From NCBI GenBank assembly GCA_963703565.1, contig CAVPEW010000012.1, positions 1-13,925 of the forward strand: a stretch of 13,925 nt of DNA, read 5' to 3'. Under the pieces are notes generated by a model that was not told the DNA's origin, ran no database searches, and saw nothing but the letters and a program-made list of their open reading frames with translations. Shown here piece after piece: positions 13,472 to 13,925 of the stretch (its first letter is position 1; each line of letters begins with the position of its first letter). Made by a program: the position numbers and the translations under genes. The stretch is from CAVPEW01 sp963703565. Lineage in GTDB: Bacteria; Actinomycetota; Acidimicrobiia; Acidimicrobiales; VFJN01.

Positions 13472-13925
13472 TCACCCCTGGATGGGCGGTCCCACCCCGA
13501 CCGGAGGAGCGGTCAGCATCGCAGCGCCGACCGCCCCGGCCGCCTCACCCAGCTCGGCCACCACGACCGGCACCGCAGGACGCGCCGGGCCGCCCAGCGC
13601 GCCGGCCGCCACGTCGGCTCGGACCCGAGCGAGGAAGAGATCGGCCATCTCCGCCAGCCCCCCGCCCAGCACGACGAGCCCGGGGTCGAGCAGGTTGACG
13701 AGGTTGGTCAGGCCCAGGCCCAACCAGCCCGCTAGCTCGGCGACGACCTCCAGAGCGCCGACGTCGCCCTCCCGGGCGGCGTCACCCACGTGCTCGCCGC
13801 GAACGCAGCCGGGCTCGCCGCCGGCGCGGACCACGACCGACCGGATCCGACCGGCATCGGCGGCCTCGCGAGCCAGCCGCGTCAGCGCCGAGCCCGAGGC
13901 GTAGCGCTCCCAGCACCCACGCCTA
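13472..13925 (-). CDS. ROK-family sugar kinase (glucokinase-like), C-terminal part
   Basis: The last 150 or so codons of a ROK kinase whose start lies beyond the right edge. The first visible residues, RRGCWERYASGSAL, are the end of the ROK zinc motif CxCGxxGCxE with its following substrate-binding Glu. Further on, LGLTNLVNLLDPGLVVLGGGLAE is the second ROK signature region, and the C terminus GEAAGAVGAAML is typical of ROK glucokinases. The most likely activity is ATP-dependent phosphorylation of glucose; ROK repressors also exist, but their N-terminal DNA-binding part would be outside this window. It is followed by the aminotransferase on the same strand after 51 bases, which contain a separate promoter. 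Confidence 0.88.
   Translation of the reverse strand, partial: RRGCWERYASGSALTRLAREAADAGRIRSVVVRAGGEPGCVRGEHVGDAAREGDVGALEVVAELAGWLGLGLTNLVNLLDPGLVVLGGGLAEMADLFLARVRADVAAGALGGPARPAVPVVVAELGEAAGAVGAAMLTAPPVGVGPPIQG

Noticed and set aside
1..13925. CRISPR arrays, tRNA or rRNA genes, insertion sequences, phage or defence genes
   Set aside because: None seen by eye: no regularly spaced repeats, no transposase or recombinase motifs and no clover-leaf-like region. A tRNAscan or Rfam search was not possible here.

Overview
The window is very GC-rich, densely coding DNA from what looks like an actinobacterium, plausibly of the Acidimicrobiia. The pointers are a DUF3040 membrane protein, an actinobacterial-type CoaA, a MtrA-MtrB-LpqB-like cluster, an actinobacterial-type phosphofructokinase, heavy use of GTG starts and apparently leaderless promoters. 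The assignment is inference from family resemblance. No mobile element, CRISPR array, tRNA or rRNA was seen, and no stretch over about 110 bases lacks a gene.

Layout. (1) 1-228 (-): 5' part of a DUF3040 protein, running off the left edge. (2) 334-3163 (-): coaA, a Nudix hydrolase and dinB, one likely operon. (3) 3225-3539 (+): a two-helix membrane protein, divergent from coaA. (4) 3547-5252 (-): a threonine-aldolase-like PLP enzyme overlapping a PIG-L/LmbE deacetylase by four bases. (5) 5271-8873 (+): an inositol-monophosphatase-family enzyme, an MtrA-like response regulator, an MtrB-like sensor kinase and a short GerMN lipoprotein in the lpqB position. (6) 8896-9927 (-) and 9951-11432 (+): a phosphofructokinase with pyrophosphate-type active-site residues, divergent from glycerol kinase. 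(7) 11455-12135 (-): an ACT-domain regulator-like protein. (8) 12232-13420 (-): an AlaC-like aminotransferase whose reading frame breaks near the N terminus. (9) 13472-13925 (-): C-terminal part of a ROK sugar kinase, running off the right edge.

The content is mostly core metabolism (CoA synthesis, glycolysis and glycerol entry, amino-acid and phosphate-ester chemistry), DNA-damage tolerance or nucleotide clean-up (dinB, Nudix), and an envelope-linked two-component system. The gene set is not exotic; the more striking signal is architectural. Eight start codons carry a TANNNT -10 hexamer 5-7 bases upstream, which fits leaderless transcription. The pfp/glpK pair appears to share one TA step between two back-to-back -10 elements. 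All three convergent gene pairs have an inverted repeat enclosing or containing both stop codons. Other points worth checking are the aminotransferase frameshift, the LpqB-like protein without a beta-propeller, and the D104/K124 signature of the phosphofructokinase.
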